Below, one piece after another: positions 4,788 through 5,402 of a DNA stretch of 5,402 nt. A program made the translations under genes and the position numbers. The notes under the pieces are model-generated. The model saw only the letters and a program-made list of their open reading frames with translations. It ran no database searches and was not told the DNA's origin. The stretch's first letter is position 1; each line of letters opens with the position of its first letter. The DNA is taken from the NCBI RefSeq assembly GCF_938045225.1, contig NZ_CALINL010000298.1, positions 1-5,402 on the forward strand. Direction: 5' to 3'. The DNA comes from an uncultured Campylobacter sp. GTDB taxonomy: Bacteria; Campylobacterota; Campylobacteria; Campylobacterales; Campylobacteraceae.

Positions 4788-5402
4788 TCTGACGTTATTG
4801 TTTTTCTTGACTACGTAGTCTATGTCGCCATCCTCGGTCTCGACCTTAGCTATTGTTATGACTCGGGCGATCTCGTTTTCGCGGGTGCTGTACGTGATGT
4901 CGCGAGCAGGAGCGACGAGCCTAAATTTTATCTCGTTAAATTCGCGCCAATTACTATGATTTATCACCTTTGAGTTAAATATTCCGTCTTGAATATTGGC
5001 TATTTCGCTTTTTAGCTCGGCGATCGCGGCTTTTTTCTCGCGGAATTCCTTTAAAAGCGCGTTATACTCGTGCACCAGCTGCTGATACTCTTTTAGCTTT
5101 TTCATAAATGTAACTGGCGGTATCACTTTGGCTTTTGAGAGCTCTTCGATCTTGGCTTTTATCGTATAGATCGAGTCTTTGTTCTCGTTGATGACATTTT
5201 TCTTGCTCTCTATATTTTTAAGAAGTGTTGAGAGTTCAAGCTTGGTGCTTTCGATCTTGCTTAGCTGATCTTGCGTAGCCTCCGCACTTTCTGGCATCTT
5301 GCTAGCATCAATGATAAATTTATTATCAGTGCCTTTTAGATATCTAACGTCTATTAGGTGCGAGGCTGTGATGGTGCAGTTTGAGCCAAGCGTGTCTATC
5401 TG
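4779..5402 (-). CDS. Probable DUF342/FapA-like protein, C-terminal part (N-terminus beyond the right edge)
   Basis: The frame is open from the window edge (codon at 5402-5400) to the TAA at 4781-4779, giving the last 207 residues. The ATG at 5297 is internal: the 35 codons upstream of it are open and protein-like (LGSNCTITASHLIDVRYLKG, then FIIDAS). That part looks like the last turns of a right-handed beta-helix with alternating short strands, as in DUF342 (FapA-type) proteins. A long coiled coil follows, with Lys/Glu-rich heptads over visible residues about 42-140 and a break at the PP of KVIPPVTF. A small, probably beta C-terminal part ends in KKNNNVRKA. No signal or membrane segment is seen in this portion. 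DUF342 proteins are linked to flagellar assembly in some bacteria; the role here is unknown. As I recall, a DUF342-type gene lies next to ruvA in other campylobacters, which supports the call, but the diagnostic N-terminal part is not in the window. Confidence 0.6.
   Translation of the reverse strand, partial: QIDTLGSNCTITASHLIDVRYLKGTDNKFIIDASKMPESAEATQDQLSKIESTKLELSTLLKNIESKKNVINENKDSIYTIKAKIEELSKAKVIPPVTFMKKLKEYQQLVHEYNALLKEFREKKAAIAELKSEIANIQDGIFNSKVINHSNWREFNEIKFRLVAPARDITYSTRENEIARVITIAKVETEDGDIDYVVKKNNNVRKA

Larger units (their letters stand above)
817..5402 (-). other. Probable single transcription unit (FapA-like, mlaE, mlaF, mlaD, lipoprotein, ruvA, double-cubane gene)
   Basis: All seven genes point the same way. 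Junctions are +2, 0, -11, -4, +28 and +14 bp. No terminator hairpin or promoter-like spacing occurs between them, and most starts carry an AAGGA-type site 5-7 bases upstream. The promoter must lie beyond the right edge, and the end beyond the left edge. Co-transcription is inferred from spacing alone. Confidence 0.65.

Noticed and set aside
5295..5297. ATG at 5297 as the true start of the right-edge gene
   Set aside because: The frame stays open upstream to the window edge with protein-like sequence, and there is no convincing ribosome binding site, so this is an internal methionine of a longer protein.

Overview
The window looks like chromosomal DNA from a Campylobacter-type epsilonproteobacterium (Campylobacterota). 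The protein sequences and gene content fit. The many AAATTT words and the mid-40s GC content of most of the window suggest the curvus/showae/rectus side of the genus. The species is an inference; no marker here fixes it. Every gene I can support lies on the minus strand, so transcription runs from the right edge to the left edge.

In transcription order the window holds: (1) the C-terminal end of a probable DUF342/FapA-like protein with a long coiled coil (right edge, partial); (2) a MlaE-type lipid transporter permease with an N-terminal STAS domain; (3) its MlaF-type ATPase; (4) a MlaD-type membrane-anchored MCE protein; (5) an outer-membrane-type lipoprotein of the ABC-transport-auxiliary (PqiC-like) kind; (6) ruvA, the Holliday junction binding protein; (7) the N-terminal part of a double-cubane iron-sulfur protein of the 2-hydroxyacyl-CoA dehydratase family (left edge, partial). 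Junctions are tight: 2 bp, 0 bp, 11-bp overlap, 4-bp overlap, 28 bp and 14 bp. No promoter or terminator is visible between genes, so the set is probably read as one transcript with translational coupling.

Genes 2-5 form one machine. Permease and ATPase sit in the inner membrane, the MCE protein is anchored there and reaches into the periplasm, and the lipoprotein probably docks at the outer membrane. Such systems move phospholipids between the two membranes. The C. jejuni counterparts of the permease and ATPase are known as iamB/iamA (invasion-associated marker). No MlaC-like soluble carrier and no separate MlaB are present; the STAS domain is fused to the permease instead.

The left 816 bases differ from the rest. 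GC is lower, the AAATTT word that is dense elsewhere is nearly absent, and the encoded protein matches the double-cubane family only up to about residue 209. After that it runs into sequence I cannot align to the family and lacks the expected T-G-C-P-type segment. This left end is the most unusual part of the window. The remainder is well-explained core genome, with no CRISPR, RNA gene, insertion sequence or obvious new system. There is no gene-free stretch longer than 28 bases.
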